Below, in pieces: positions 7,661-18,025 of a DNA stretch of 64,000 nt. The translations under genes were made by a program, and so were the position numbers. The number at the start of each line of letters is the position of its first letter. Position 1 is the first letter of the stretch. Under the pieces are notes generated by a model that was given only the letters and a program-made list of their open reading frames with translations, ran no database searches and was not told the DNA's origin. Source of the stretch: Pseudomonas koreensis (GTDB taxonomy: Bacteria > Pseudomonadota > Gammaproteobacteria > Pseudomonadales > Pseudomonadaceae); NCBI RefSeq assembly GCF_025447595.1, contig NZ_JAOEJU010000003.1:248001-312000 (forward strand), given 5' to 3'.

Positions 7661-9064
7661 CTAGACGGACGCGACTTTTTTCTCCTGCCGATGCAGCTCG
7701 CCGAGGTTCCGATAGCCGCTGCCCGGATGAATCTCCGGCAGTCTCGGCCCCTCGCCAAACAGCTTCTCGCGCAAGGTCCCCGGCGCATATTCGGTCTTGT
7801 AGACACCGCGCTTCTGCAACTCCGGCACCAGCAATTCCACGGCGTCGATGAAGGTTTCGTGGGTCAGCGCGTAGGCCAGGTTGAAGCCGTCGACGTCGGT
7901 TTCGTCGACCCACTCCTGCAACAGGTCCGCCACGGTTTCCGGGCTGCCGACGAACAACGGGCCGAAACCGCCGATACCGACCCAGTCGGCGAGTTCGTTG
8001 GGGGTCCAGACCTTGTTCGGATCGGCCGTGGAGAAAGCCTCGACTGCCGACTGGATTGCATTGGTGTGTACGTGCTTGAGCGGTTCGTCTGGTTTGAAGC
8101 GGCTGAAGTCGATGCCGGTCCAGCCCGAGATCAATGCCATCGCGCCTTCGTAGCTGACCCAGGATTTGTATTCTTCGAACTTGGCTTTGGCCTTGGCGTC
8201 GGTTTCGCCGAGGATCACGGTTTGCAGGTTGAATATCAGGATTTTCGACGGATCGCGCCCTGCCTCTGCAGCGCGGCGGCGAATGTCAGCCACGGTTTTC
8301 TTCAGCAGCACCTTCGACGGCGCGGCGACAAATACGCACTCGGCGTGCTCGGCGGCAAACTGCTTGCCCCGACTGGACGCGCCCGCCTGATAGAGAACCG
8401 GCGTGCGCTGCGGCGACGGTTCGCAGAGGTGAATGCCCGGCACCTGGAAGTGTTTTCCGTGATGGCGAATCTCGTGGATCTTGTTCGGGTCACTGAAAAT
8501 CCGCCGCTCGCGATCCCGCAGAATCGCGCCCTCTTCCCAACTGCCTTCCCAGAGTTTGTAGCAGACCTCCAGGTACTCCTCGGCGAAGTCGTAGCGCGCG
8601 TCGTGTTCGGTCTGGGCTTGCTGGCCGATGTTTTTCGCGCCGCTCTCCAGATAAGAGGTGACGATGTTCCAGCCCGCACGGCCCTTGGTCAGGTGATCGA
8701 GAGTCGACAGGCGTCGGGCGAAGGGATAGGGATGCTCGAAGGACAACGAAGCCGTCAGACCGAAACCCAGGTGTTCGGTGACCAGCGCCATCGGTGGGAT
8801 CAGTTGCAACGGATCGTTGACCGGCACCTGCGCCGCCTGCCGGATGGCCGCTTCGCCGTTGCCGTTGTACACGTCGTAGATGCCCAGCACGTCGGCGATG
8901 AACAAACCGTCGAACTTGCCGCGCTCGAGGATTTTCGCCAGATCGGTCCAGTACTCCAGGTCCTTGTACTGCCAGGAACGGTCGCGAGGGTGAGCCCACA
9001 GGCCAGGTGATTGGTGGCCGACGCAGTTCATGTCGAAGGCGTTGAGACGGATTTCACGAGCCAT
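7661..9064 (-). CDS. LLM-class flavin monooxygenase (NtaA/SnaA/DszA family)
   Basis: A 467-residue enzyme of the bacterial luciferase superfamily. The length and the motifs NAFDMNCVGHQSPGLWAHP near the N-terminus, LFIADVLGIYDVY, FEHPYPFARRLSTLDHLTKGRAGWNIVTSY and FVGSPETVAD place it in the NtaA/SnaA/DszA branch. These enzymes use reduced FMN and oxygen to oxidise nitrilotriacetate-like compounds, sulfur heterocycles or pristinamycin precursors. The flavin reductase partner is not obvious nearby; the downstream FAD protein might fill that role. The true substrate is unknown. GGGAG lies about nine bases before the ATG. A 216-base AT-richer leader precedes it. Confidence 0.85.
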   Translation of the reverse strand: MAREIRLNAFDMNCVGHQSPGLWAHPRDRSWQYKDLEYWTDLAKILERGKFDGLFIADVLGIYDVYNGNGEAAIRQAAQVPVNDPLQLIPPMALVTEHLGFGLTASLSFEHPYPFARRLSTLDHLTKGRAGWNIVTSYLESGAKNIGQQAQTEHDARYDFAEEYLEVCYKLWEGSWEEGAILRDRERRIFSDPNKIHEIRHHGKHFQVPGIHLCEPSPQRTPVLYQAGASSRGKQFAAEHAECVFVAAPSKVLLKKTVADIRRRAAEAGRDPSKILIFNLQTVILGETDAKAKAKFEEYKSWVSYEGAMALISGWTGIDFSRFKPDEPLKHVHTNAIQSAVEAFSTADPNKVWTPNELADWVGIGGFGPLFVGSPETVADLLQEWVDETDVDGFNLAYALTHETFIDAVELLVPELQKRGVYKTEYAPGTLREKLFGEGPRLPEIHPGSGYRNLGELHRQEKKVASV

Positions 9065-9280
9065 CAGACGGCACTCCCGATGTTCAGGAGGCGTTTAGAG
9101 GTTTGATTTAATGCGGTCATGTGAGGCGACTCCGTGGTTTCCGGATGAGGATCCAGATCTCTAAGCAGAAGTCATGCCCGAATATATTTCCTTTATTTAT
9201 CAATAGATTGAGATAACAACCTAAAGCAATCTGCAGGAAGAATAGAGCAAACTGTTTATCCGCTGTCGGCCCCGCAACAG

Positions 9281-9844
9281 TCAGATCACCACATTACGTA
9301 CGAAGCGCGCTGCCACTTCCCCGTCATTGCGATAGGTGTGCGGCTGGTTGCTGGCGAACATGAAAAACTCGCCTGCTGAAATGTGATGGGGTTGGTCGCC
9401 GAGCATCAGCGTCAGGCAGCCTTCGAACACGAAAATCTGCTCGCTCCAACCTTCGGCGTCCGGTTGCGAGGGATAGACCTCGCCCGGTTGCAGGCACCAT
9501 TCCCACTGCTCCACCGCGCGGGTGGCGTTGGCCTTGGACAGTAAAACGGCTTTGCTGCCGGGAATGCTGCCGGCCCAGGCGAGTTCGTTAATGCGGCCCG
9601 GATCGCGATTGTCCGGGGCCTGGATCAGATCGCTGAAGGCCACTTCGAGGGCTTCGGCGACGCGGTCGAGGGTGGTCAGGCTGACGTTTTTCTCGCCGGC
9701 CTCGATCGCGACCAGCATCCGCCGGCTGACCCCGGACTTTTCCGCGAGGGCTGTCTGGCTCATATCGGCGGCGTGTCGCAAGCGCCGGACGTTCTGGCTG
9801 ACGTGTTGCAGGACCGAAGCCCGCTGAACGGAATCTTTGTGCAC
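9281..9844 (-). CDS. XRE-family regulator with C-terminal cupin domain
   Basis: About 187 residues. An N-terminal helix-turn-helix (VRRLRHAADMSQTALAEKSGVSRRMLVAIEAGEKN) is followed by a cupin domain in the last 80 residues (EGWSEQIFVFEGCLTLML, ISAGEFFMFASNQPHTY). Such proteins are small-molecule-responsive repressors that often control the neighbouring gene. I place the start at the GTG at 9844 (VHKDSVQRAS); a GTG at 9856 is equally open and neither has a good ribosome site. It is divergent from the EamA exporter, which is the likely target, with a candidate palindromic operator between them. Confidence 0.8.
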   Translation of the reverse strand: MHKDSVQRASVLQHVSQNVRRLRHAADMSQTALAEKSGVSRRMLVAIEAGEKNVSLTTLDRVAEALEVAFSDLIQAPDNRDPGRINELAWAGSIPGSKAVLLSKANATRAVEQWEWCLQPGEVYPSQPDAEGWSEQIFVFEGCLTLMLGDQPHHISAGEFFMFASNQPHTYRNDGEVAARFVRNVVI

Positions 9845-9873
9845 TATATTGCTCACTGGCTGGGGTTGGGCAG

Positions 9874-9903
9874 TATACTGCGCAACATTTGGCGCATTGT
9901 GCG
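9874..9903. promoter_or_regulatory. Candidate promoter/operator between XRE-cupin and EamA genes
   Basis: A TATACT resembling a -10 lies at 9874-9879, followed by an imperfect palindrome at 9881-9903 with arms CGCAACAT and ATTGTGCG. Its place in the divergent gap suggests an operator for the XRE-cupin regulator. The match is imperfect (six of eight in the arms). Confidence 0.3.
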
Positions 9904-9929
9904 TCCCCTCCTCAAAAGTGCGCAAGGTC

Positions 9930-10868
9930 ATGACGTCAGCCAACTCCCCTCAAACTCCCCTGCGGTTTTCCCGGTTCAGCAAAGCCGAGTGCGTGCTGGT
10001 GCTGATCACCATGCTCTGGGGCGGCACCTTCCTGCTGGTTCAACACGCCATGACCGTCAGCGGCCCGATGTTTTTCGTCGGTCTGCGCTTCGCCGCAGCG
10101 GCGAGCATCGTTGCGCTGTTCTCCTGGAAACACCTGCGTGAACTGACCCTGTTCGAACTCAAGGCCGGTGCTTTTATCGGCGTGGCGATCATGCTCGGTT
10201 ATGGCTTGCAGACCGTCGGTTTGCAGAGTATCCCGAGCAGCCAGTCGGCGTTTATCACCGCGTTGTACGTGCCATTCGTGCCGCTGCTGCAATGGCTGGT
10301 GCTCGGTCGGCGCCCGGGTTTGATGCCGAGCATCGGCATCATGCTGGCGTTTACCGGGCTGATGCTGCTTTCCGGGCCGTCCGGCGCTTCGCTGAATTTC
10401 AGCCCCGGTGAAATCGCCACGCTGATCAGCGCCATTGCGATAGCGGCCGAAATCATCCTGATCAGTAACTATGCCGGCCAGGTTGATGTGCGTCGCGTAA
10501 CCGTGGTGCAACTGGCGACGACTTCGGTGCTGTCGTTTTTGATGGTGGTACCGACCGGCGAGGCGATTCCGGATTTCTCGTGGCTGTTGCTGAGCACCGC
10601 CCTGGGCCTGGGCGCGATGAGCGCGGCGATTCAGGTGGCGATGAACTGGGCGCAGAAAAGCGTTTCGCCGACCCGTGCGACCTTGATATATGCCGGTGAG
10701 CCGGTGTGGGCCGGGATTGTCGGGCGCATCGCGGGAGAGCGTCTGCCAGCGATTGCATTGGTGGGTGCGGGGCTGATCGTGGCGGCAGTGATCGTCAGTG
10801 AATTGAAGACCAAGGGTAAGGAGACACAACCGGTCACAGAAGAACTGGAGCGCGAAACCGAAGGCTGA
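9930..10868 (+). CDS. EamA/DMT-family transporter
   Basis: A 312-residue membrane protein with ten predicted hydrophobic helices in two EamA repeats. It begins ECVLVLITMLWGGTFLLVQHAM, and a second repeat starts near LISAIAIAAEIILISNYAG. DMT proteins mostly export amino acids or metabolites. The start is the ATG at 9930 (MTSANSPQTP), with AGG close upstream; a TTG further up would add an implausible N-terminus. It is divergent from the XRE-cupin regulator, which probably controls it. The C-terminal tail is charged (KTKGKETQPVTEELERETEG). Confidence 0.85.
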   Translation: MTSANSPQTPLRFSRFSKAECVLVLITMLWGGTFLLVQHAMTVSGPMFFVGLRFAAAASIVALFSWKHLRELTLFELKAGAFIGVAIMLGYGLQTVGLQSIPSSQSAFITALYVPFVPLLQWLVLGRRPGLMPSIGIMLAFTGLMLLSGPSGASLNFSPGEIATLISAIAIAAEIILISNYAGQVDVRRVTVVQLATTSVLSFLMVVPTGEAIPDFSWLLLSTALGLGAMSAAIQVAMNWAQKSVSPTRATLIYAGEPVWAGIVGRIAGERLPAIALVGAGLIVAAVIVSELKTKGKETQPVTEELERETEG

Positions 10869-10915
10869 ACATGGATTTAGCAGCTACTTTGTAGGATTCA
10901 GAGACATCCTCGCGT

Positions 10916-10944
10916 TTGGCGATCCGGGAGCTGGCACGTATGAT
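10916..10944 (+). promoter_or_regulatory. Sigma-70 promoter of the antiporter operon
   Basis: TTGGCG at 10916-10921 and TATGAT at 10939-10944 are separated by exactly 17 bases, 31 bases before the first gene of the antiporter operon. Confidence 0.6.
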
Positions 10945-10974
10945 GCTTCACAAACTTCCGCAGATTAGAAGCCT

Positions 10975-13874
<2,900 letters not shown>

Positions 13875-13875
<1 letters not shown>

Positions 13876-14219
13876 TGGAAGAAGTCATCGCAATCGCCAT
13901 CGGCGTGCTCGCCGCATCCGGGGTCTGGCTGATTCTGCGGCCACGGACGTTCCAGGTGGTGATGGGCCTGTGCCTGCTGTCCTACGGCGTCAACCTGTTC
14001 ATCTTCAGCATGGGCAGCCTGTTCATCGGCAAGGAGCCGATCATCAAGGACGGCGTGCCGCAGGATCTGCTCAATTACACCGACCCGCTGCCCCAGGCGC
14101 TGGTGCTGACGGCCATCGTCATCAGCTTCGCCATGACCGCATTGTTCCTGGTGGTGCTGCTGGCCTCACGGGGCCTGACCGGCACCGACCACGTTGACGG
14201 AAGGGAGCCCAAGGAATGA
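13875..14219 (+). CDS. mnhC: Cation/proton antiporter subunit C (MnhC/ShaC)
   Basis: A 114-residue membrane protein related to NuoK, with three hydrophobic segments. Motifs are LRPRTFQVVMGLCLLSYGVNLFIFSMG and DPLPQALVLTAIVISFAMTALFLV, the latter carrying the family signature DPLPQALVLTAIVI. It is part of the CPA3 antiporter complex in the inner membrane. Its ATG overlaps the stop of mnhA by one base (TGATG) and its own stop overlaps mnhD, so translation is coupled along the operon. Confidence 0.95.
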
Positions 14220-15895
14220 CGGCGATGACTCACCTGATCGCCGCACCGATCCTGCTGCCGCTGCTGACCGCCGCCATCATGCTGATGCTCGGCGAGAAGC
14301 ACCGTCCGCTGAAGGCGAAAATCAACCTGTTCTCCAGCCTCCTCGGCCTGGGCATTTCCGTGATGCTGCTGCAATGGACCCAGACCACCGGCGTGCCCGG
14401 CTCCATCGGCGTGTACTTGCCGGGCAACTGGCAGGTGCCGTTTGGCATCGTGCTGGTGGTCGATCGCCTTTCGGCATTGATGCTGGTACTGACCGGGATC
14501 ATCGGCGTCAGCGCCCTGCTGTTCGCCATGGCCCGCTGGGACGGCGCCGGGTCGAGCTTTCACGCCCTGTTCCAGATTCAGTTGATGGGACTGTACGGCG
14601 CGTTCCTGACGGCGGATCTGTTCAACCTGTTCGTGTTCTTCGAGGTATTGCTGGCCGCGTCCTATGGCCTGTTGCTTCATGGTTCGGGTCGGGCGCGGGT
14701 GTCATCGGGGCTGCATTACATCTCGATCAACTTGCTGGCCTCGTCGCTATTCCTGATCGGCGCGGCGTTGATCTACGGTGTGACCGGCACGCTGAACATG
14801 GCGGATCTGGCCCTGAAGATCCCGCTGGTGCCGGAGGCCGACCGTGGCCTGCTGCACGCCGGCGCAGGGATTCTGGCCGTGGCCTTCCTGGCCAAGGCCG
14901 GCATGTGGCCGCTGAACTTCTGGCTGGTGCCGGCCTACTCGTCAGCCAGCGCGCCGGTGGCGGCGATGTTCGCGATCATGACCAAGGTCGGCGTCTACAC
15001 CCTTTTGCGTCTGTGGACACTGCTGTTCTCGGGACAGGCCGGCGCTTCAGCGTATTTTGGCGGTGACTGGCTGATCTACGGCGGCATGGCGACCATGGCC
15101 GGCGCGGGTGTGGCGATCATCGCCGCGCAACGCCTGGAACGCATGGCCAGCCTGAGCATTCTGGTGTCGGCGGGGATTTTGCTGTCAGCCGTAGGTTTCG
15201 CCCAGCCGAACCTGATCGGTGCGGCGCTGTTCTATCTGGTCAGCTCGACCCTCGCGTTGAGCGCGCTGTTCTTGCTGGCCGAGTTGATCGAACGCTCGCG
15301 CACCGCCATCGAAGTGCCGCTGGAAGACGAAAACGAGCTGCTACCACGTCCGCAGGAATGGCAACGACCGGTCAAGGGCATCAACCTCGATGACGATCAG
15401 AAAGCCGTCGTCGGTCAGGTGATCCCGTGGACCATGGCGTTCCTCGGCCTGAGCTTCATTGCCTGCGCGCTGCTGATCATCGGCATGCCGCCGCTGTCCG
15501 GGTTTATCGGCAAGCTGAGCCTGATCGGTGCGCTCCTTAATCCGCTGGGCCTCGGGGCCAACGAACCGGTCTCTAACGCCGCCTGGGCATTGTTGGCCCT
15601 GCTGATCCTCACCGGGCTTGGCTCGCTGATGGCGTTCTCGCGTCTGGGCATCCAGCGTTTCTGGTCGCCTGAAGAGCGCCCGTCGCCGCTGCTGCGCAAA
15701 CTGGAATGCACGCCGATTTTCCTGCTGTTGGGTCTGAGCATTGCGCTGACCTTCAAGGCTGAACCGCTCATGCGCTATACCCAGGCAGCGGCCGACGCCC
15801 TGAACAATCCGCAACAATACGTGATGGCGGTACTCGGCACCCGAGCCGTGCCGAGCCCGGAAGCCAAGGCCGCGCTGCTGGAGGTGCAACCATGA
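14216..15895 (+). CDS. mnhD: Cation/proton antiporter subunit D (MnhD/ShaD)
   Basis: A 559-residue polytopic protein homologous to the NuoM/NuoN proton-pumping subunits of complex I. Typical stretches are FEVLLAASYGLLLHG, FLAKAGMWPLNFWLVPAYSSASAPVAAMFAIMTKVGVYTLLRLW and GMPPLSGFIGKL. Together with subunit A it forms the ion-translocating core of the CPA3 antiporter. The start ATG overlaps the mnhC stop (ATGA). A second ATG nine bases downstream (MTHLIAAP) is possible. About 500 residues is usual for MnhD; a polar insertion of about 45 residues (around residue 360-405, ending in NLDDDQK) accounts for the extra length. Confidence 0.95.
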   Translation: MTAMTHLIAAPILLPLLTAAIMLMLGEKHRPLKAKINLFSSLLGLGISVMLLQWTQTTGVPGSIGVYLPGNWQVPFGIVLVVDRLSALMLVLTGIIGVSALLFAMARWDGAGSSFHALFQIQLMGLYGAFLTADLFNLFVFFEVLLAASYGLLLHGSGRARVSSGLHYISINLLASSLFLIGAALIYGVTGTLNMADLALKIPLVPEADRGLLHAGAGILAVAFLAKAGMWPLNFWLVPAYSSASAPVAAMFAIMTKVGVYTLLRLWTLLFSGQAGASAYFGGDWLIYGGMATMAGAGVAIIAAQRLERMASLSILVSAGILLSAVGFAQPNLIGAALFYLVSSTLALSALFLLAELIERSRTAIEVPLEDENELLPRPQEWQRPVKGINLDDDQKAVVGQVIPWTMAFLGLSFIACALLIIGMPPLSGFIGKLSLIGALLNPLGLGANEPVSNAAWALLALLILTGLGSLMAFSRLGIQRFWSPEERPSPLLRKLECTPIFLLLGLSIALTFKAEPLMRYTQAAADALNNPQQYVMAVLGTRAVPSPEAKAALLEVQP

Positions 15896-16380
15896 AGCGT
15901 CTGTTTCCTGCTCCGTGGTTGTCGCTTGCGCTGTGGTTGCTGTGGCTGGTACTGAACCTGTCGGTCAGCCCGGGCAACCTGCTGCTCGGCGCCGTACTTG
16001 GATTTTGCGCCCCGCTGATGATGCGCAAACTGCGCCCGCAGCGGATCCACATCCGCCGCCCGGGCACCATCCTGCGATTGTTTCTGCTGGTCGGGCGTGA
16101 CGTGATCGTCTCGAACCTGCAGGTGGCCTGGGGCGTACTCAACGCCGGTCGTCGGCCACTACGTTCACGCTTCATCAAGGTGCCGCTGGACCTGCGCGAT
16201 GCCAACGGTCTGGCGGCGCTGTCGATGATCTGTACGGTCGTGCCCGGCACGGTGTGGTCCGAGCTGGCGCTGGATCGCAGCATTCTGTTGCTGCACGTCT
16301 GGGATCTGGATGACGAGGCGCAATTCATCCAGCACTTCAAGGTCACTTACGAGCGGCCGTTGATGGAGATTTTCGAATGA
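15892..16380 (+). CDS. mnhE: Cation/proton antiporter subunit E (MnhE/ShaE)
   Basis: A 162-residue protein with two N-terminal transmembrane segments (about 8-28 and 29-42) and a soluble C-terminal domain, as in all MnhE subunits. Family-typical sequences are LNLSVSPGNLLLGAVLGF and LAALSMICTVVPGTVWSEL. It is required for assembly or activity of the CPA3 complex in studied systems. Its start and stop overlap mnhD and mnhF by four bases each (ATGA), consistent with a tightly coupled operon. Confidence 0.93.
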   Translation: MKRLFPAPWLSLALWLLWLVLNLSVSPGNLLLGAVLGFCAPLMMRKLRPQRIHIRRPGTILRLFLLVGRDVIVSNLQVAWGVLNAGRRPLRSRFIKVPLDLRDANGLAALSMICTVVPGTVWSELALDRSILLLHVWDLDDEAQFIQHFKVTYERPLMEIFE

Positions 16381-16655
16381 GCCCGCTGCTGTCGAACGCG
16401 ATTCTTCTGACGCTGTTCCTGTTCTCGCTGGCGATGGTCCTGACGCTGATCCGGCTGTTCAAAGGCCCGTCAGCGCAGGATCGGGTACTGGCGCTGGACT
16501 ACCTGTACATCGTCGCCATGCTGATGATGCTGACTCTGGGGATTCGTTATTCCAGTGACACCTACTTCGAAGCGGCGCTGCTGATCGCATTGTTCGGCTT
16601 TGTCGGCTCGTTTGCACTGGCGAAATTCCTCCTGCGTGGCGAGGTGATCGAATGA
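16377..16655 (+). CDS. mnhF: Cation/proton antiporter subunit F (MnhF/ShaF)
   Basis: A 92-residue protein with three transmembrane segments and the MnhF pattern LTLIRLFKGPSAQDRVLALDYLYIVAMLMMLTLGIRYSSDTYFEAALLIALFGFVGSFALAKFLLRG described here only by its parts: the GPSAQDRVLALD loop after helix 1 and the FGFVGSFALAKFL ending. It is a small structural subunit of the CPA3 antiporter. ATGA overlaps link it to mnhE and mnhG. Confidence 0.93.
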   Translation: MSPLLSNAILLTLFLFSLAMVLTLIRLFKGPSAQDRVLALDYLYIVAMLMMLTLGIRYSSDTYFEAALLIALFGFVGSFALAKFLLRGEVIE

Positions 16656-17014
16656 ATGCTGAACTGTCTCTGTGGGTGGAAATCCCGGTGGCGATCCTGT
16701 TGGTACTCAGCGGCGTATTCGCCCTGATCGGTGCTGCCGGGTTGCTGCGAATGAAGGATTACTTTCAACGCATGCACCCTCCGGCGCTGGCCTCCACGAT
16801 TGGCGCCTGGTGCGTGGCGCTGGCGTCGATCATCTGTTTTTCCGCGCTCAAGTCCGGGCCGGTATTGCATGCGTGGCTGATACCGATCCTGCTGTCGATC
16901 ACCGTGCCGGTCACCACGTTGCTACTGGCGCGGGCGGCGTTGTTCCGCAAGCGCATGGCCGGGGATGACGTGCCGGCCGAGGTCAGCAGCCGGCGCACCG
17001 AAATCGGCAACTAG
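16652..17014 (+). CDS. mnhG: Cation/proton antiporter subunit G (MnhG/ShaG)
   Basis: A 120-residue protein with three hydrophobic segments. The signature FALIGAAGLLRMKDYFQRMHPP lies near residues 22-43, as in other MnhG subunits. It completes the A(B)-C-D-E-F-G antiporter operon, which probably gives Na+/K+ and alkaline pH tolerance. Its TAG stop overlaps by three bases the stop of the convergent DUF3995 gene, so there is no room for a separate terminator. Confidence 0.93.
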   Translation: MNAELSLWVEIPVAILLVLSGVFALIGAAGLLRMKDYFQRMHPPALASTIGAWCVALASIICFSALKSGPVLHAWLIPILLSITVPVTTLLLARAALFRKRMAGDDVPAEVSSRRTEIGN

Positions 17015-17451
17015 ATCCAGGCGACGGCCAACAGCCCGGCTCCCAACATCAGACACAGCGGCGAGTAAACCCAAGTGTCGAGCCGGGCGAACCGCGATCC
17101 CTTCACTTCCTTGAAAAAACCCACCAGCTCCGAATCGCCAATTGCCCTTGCAAACATCAACAGCGCAATCGCGCTGATCACCCACTGCAGTGTCCAATGA
17201 TGAACTGCGGGCAACCACCACCCCACTCTCATACATACAAGTGCGGCGATCAGCAGCAGGGCCGCAGCCACAATCAACGTGATCCAGCCTGAAGGCTTGA
17301 ACGCCGGCCTGAGCGTCAGCCCGCCGCTATCTACCGGAACCTGCGGCACCACCGCCACGGCCGCCCACTGCCCACCCATCGCCCAATACACATGCATCAG
17401 GCTGATCACCGCAAATATCGTCACCAGCCATTGAGCCAACACAAAGGTCAT
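17011..17451 (-). CDS. DUF3995 family membrane protein
   Basis: A 146-residue protein with four predicted transmembrane helices. The opening VLAQWLVTIFAVISLMHVYWAMGG and the following FKPSGWITLIVAAALLLIAAL fit the DUF3995 family of uncharacterised membrane proteins. I chose the ATG at 17451 because AAGGA lies eight bases upstream; upstream in-frame methionines lack a ribosome site. It ends tail-to-tail with mnhG, overlapping at the stop codons, and is divergent from the DUF2946 gene. Confidence 0.75.
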   Translation of the reverse strand: MTFVLAQWLVTIFAVISLMHVYWAMGGQWAAVAVVPQVPVDSGGLTLRPAFKPSGWITLIVAAALLLIAALVCMRVGWWLPAVHHWTLQWVISAIALLMFARAIGDSELVGFFKEVKGSRFARLDTWVYSPLCLMLGAGLLAVAWI

Positions 17452-17512
17452 GGTCGAGAATCCTTGAAAGGGATTTGAACAAAATATCCTAGTCGGCATT
17501 TTTCCATGTGCA

Positions 17513-17522
17513 CGACCGGTCG
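17513..17522. promoter_or_regulatory. Palindrome in the DUF3995/DUF2946 divergent gap
   Basis: CGACCGGTCG is a perfect ten-base palindrome, 24 bases before the DUF2946 start and flanked by GTGCA and GGTGC. It resembles TetR-type half-site arrangements, but no TetR gene is in the window. Confidence 0.25.
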
Positions 17523-17545
17523 GCGGTGCGGTAAAGTGCCGCCCC

Positions 17546-17932
17546 ATGAAATTCACCCGTACCGATCGCTCACTGCTGGCCTGGATGCTCTATTGCTGCG
17601 TCCTGTTCAACGTGTTCGCCTGCAGCATCGGTCACGGACAAATGGTCGGCATGCAGCTCAACGGTATTGGTGGCCAGTTCTGCGCCGTCGACCCAAGCAC
17701 CCAGGCGCCGCTCGCCTCGAATCCCGCTGAAGAAAAACTGCCGACCCTGGCCAAAGCTTTCGGTTGCCCGCTGTGCTCCACCGGCGGAATGGGCCCGGCG
17801 TTCAACTCCAGCCTGACCCTGGCGATCCTCCCGGAACAACACAGCCCGCCGCTGCCGGTCATCGTCAGCGCCGACCTCCCTGCCCGCTTTATCTGGCCTT
17901 CAGCCAACCCTCGCGCCCCGCCGCTCGCCTGA
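17546..17932 (+). CDS. DUF2946 family protein
   Basis: A 128-residue protein with one N-terminal hydrophobic segment (LLAWMLYCCVLFNVFACSIGHGQM). Two more cysteine-containing stretches follow, GQFC and FGCPLCSTG; these Cys and His residues could bind a metal. DUF2946 genes commonly sit directly upstream of TonB-dependent receptor genes, including copper receptors, and that is the case here: the receptor starts 94 bases downstream on the same strand. A role in metal (perhaps copper) handling is inferred from this context only. Confidence 0.75.
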   Translation: MKFTRTDRSLLAWMLYCCVLFNVFACSIGHGQMVGMQLNGIGGQFCAVDPSTQAPLASNPAEEKLPTLAKAFGCPLCSTGGMGPAFNSSLTLAILPEQHSPPLPVIVSADLPARFIWPSANPRAPPLA

Positions 17933-18025
17933 GTGTCCTTGCCTTTTTGATTTGCCAGCCCACTGCGCCAACGCGCGGCGTTCGCCTGTGCGCTGACTCC
18001 TAGACAAGCCTTCAGGATTCAATCG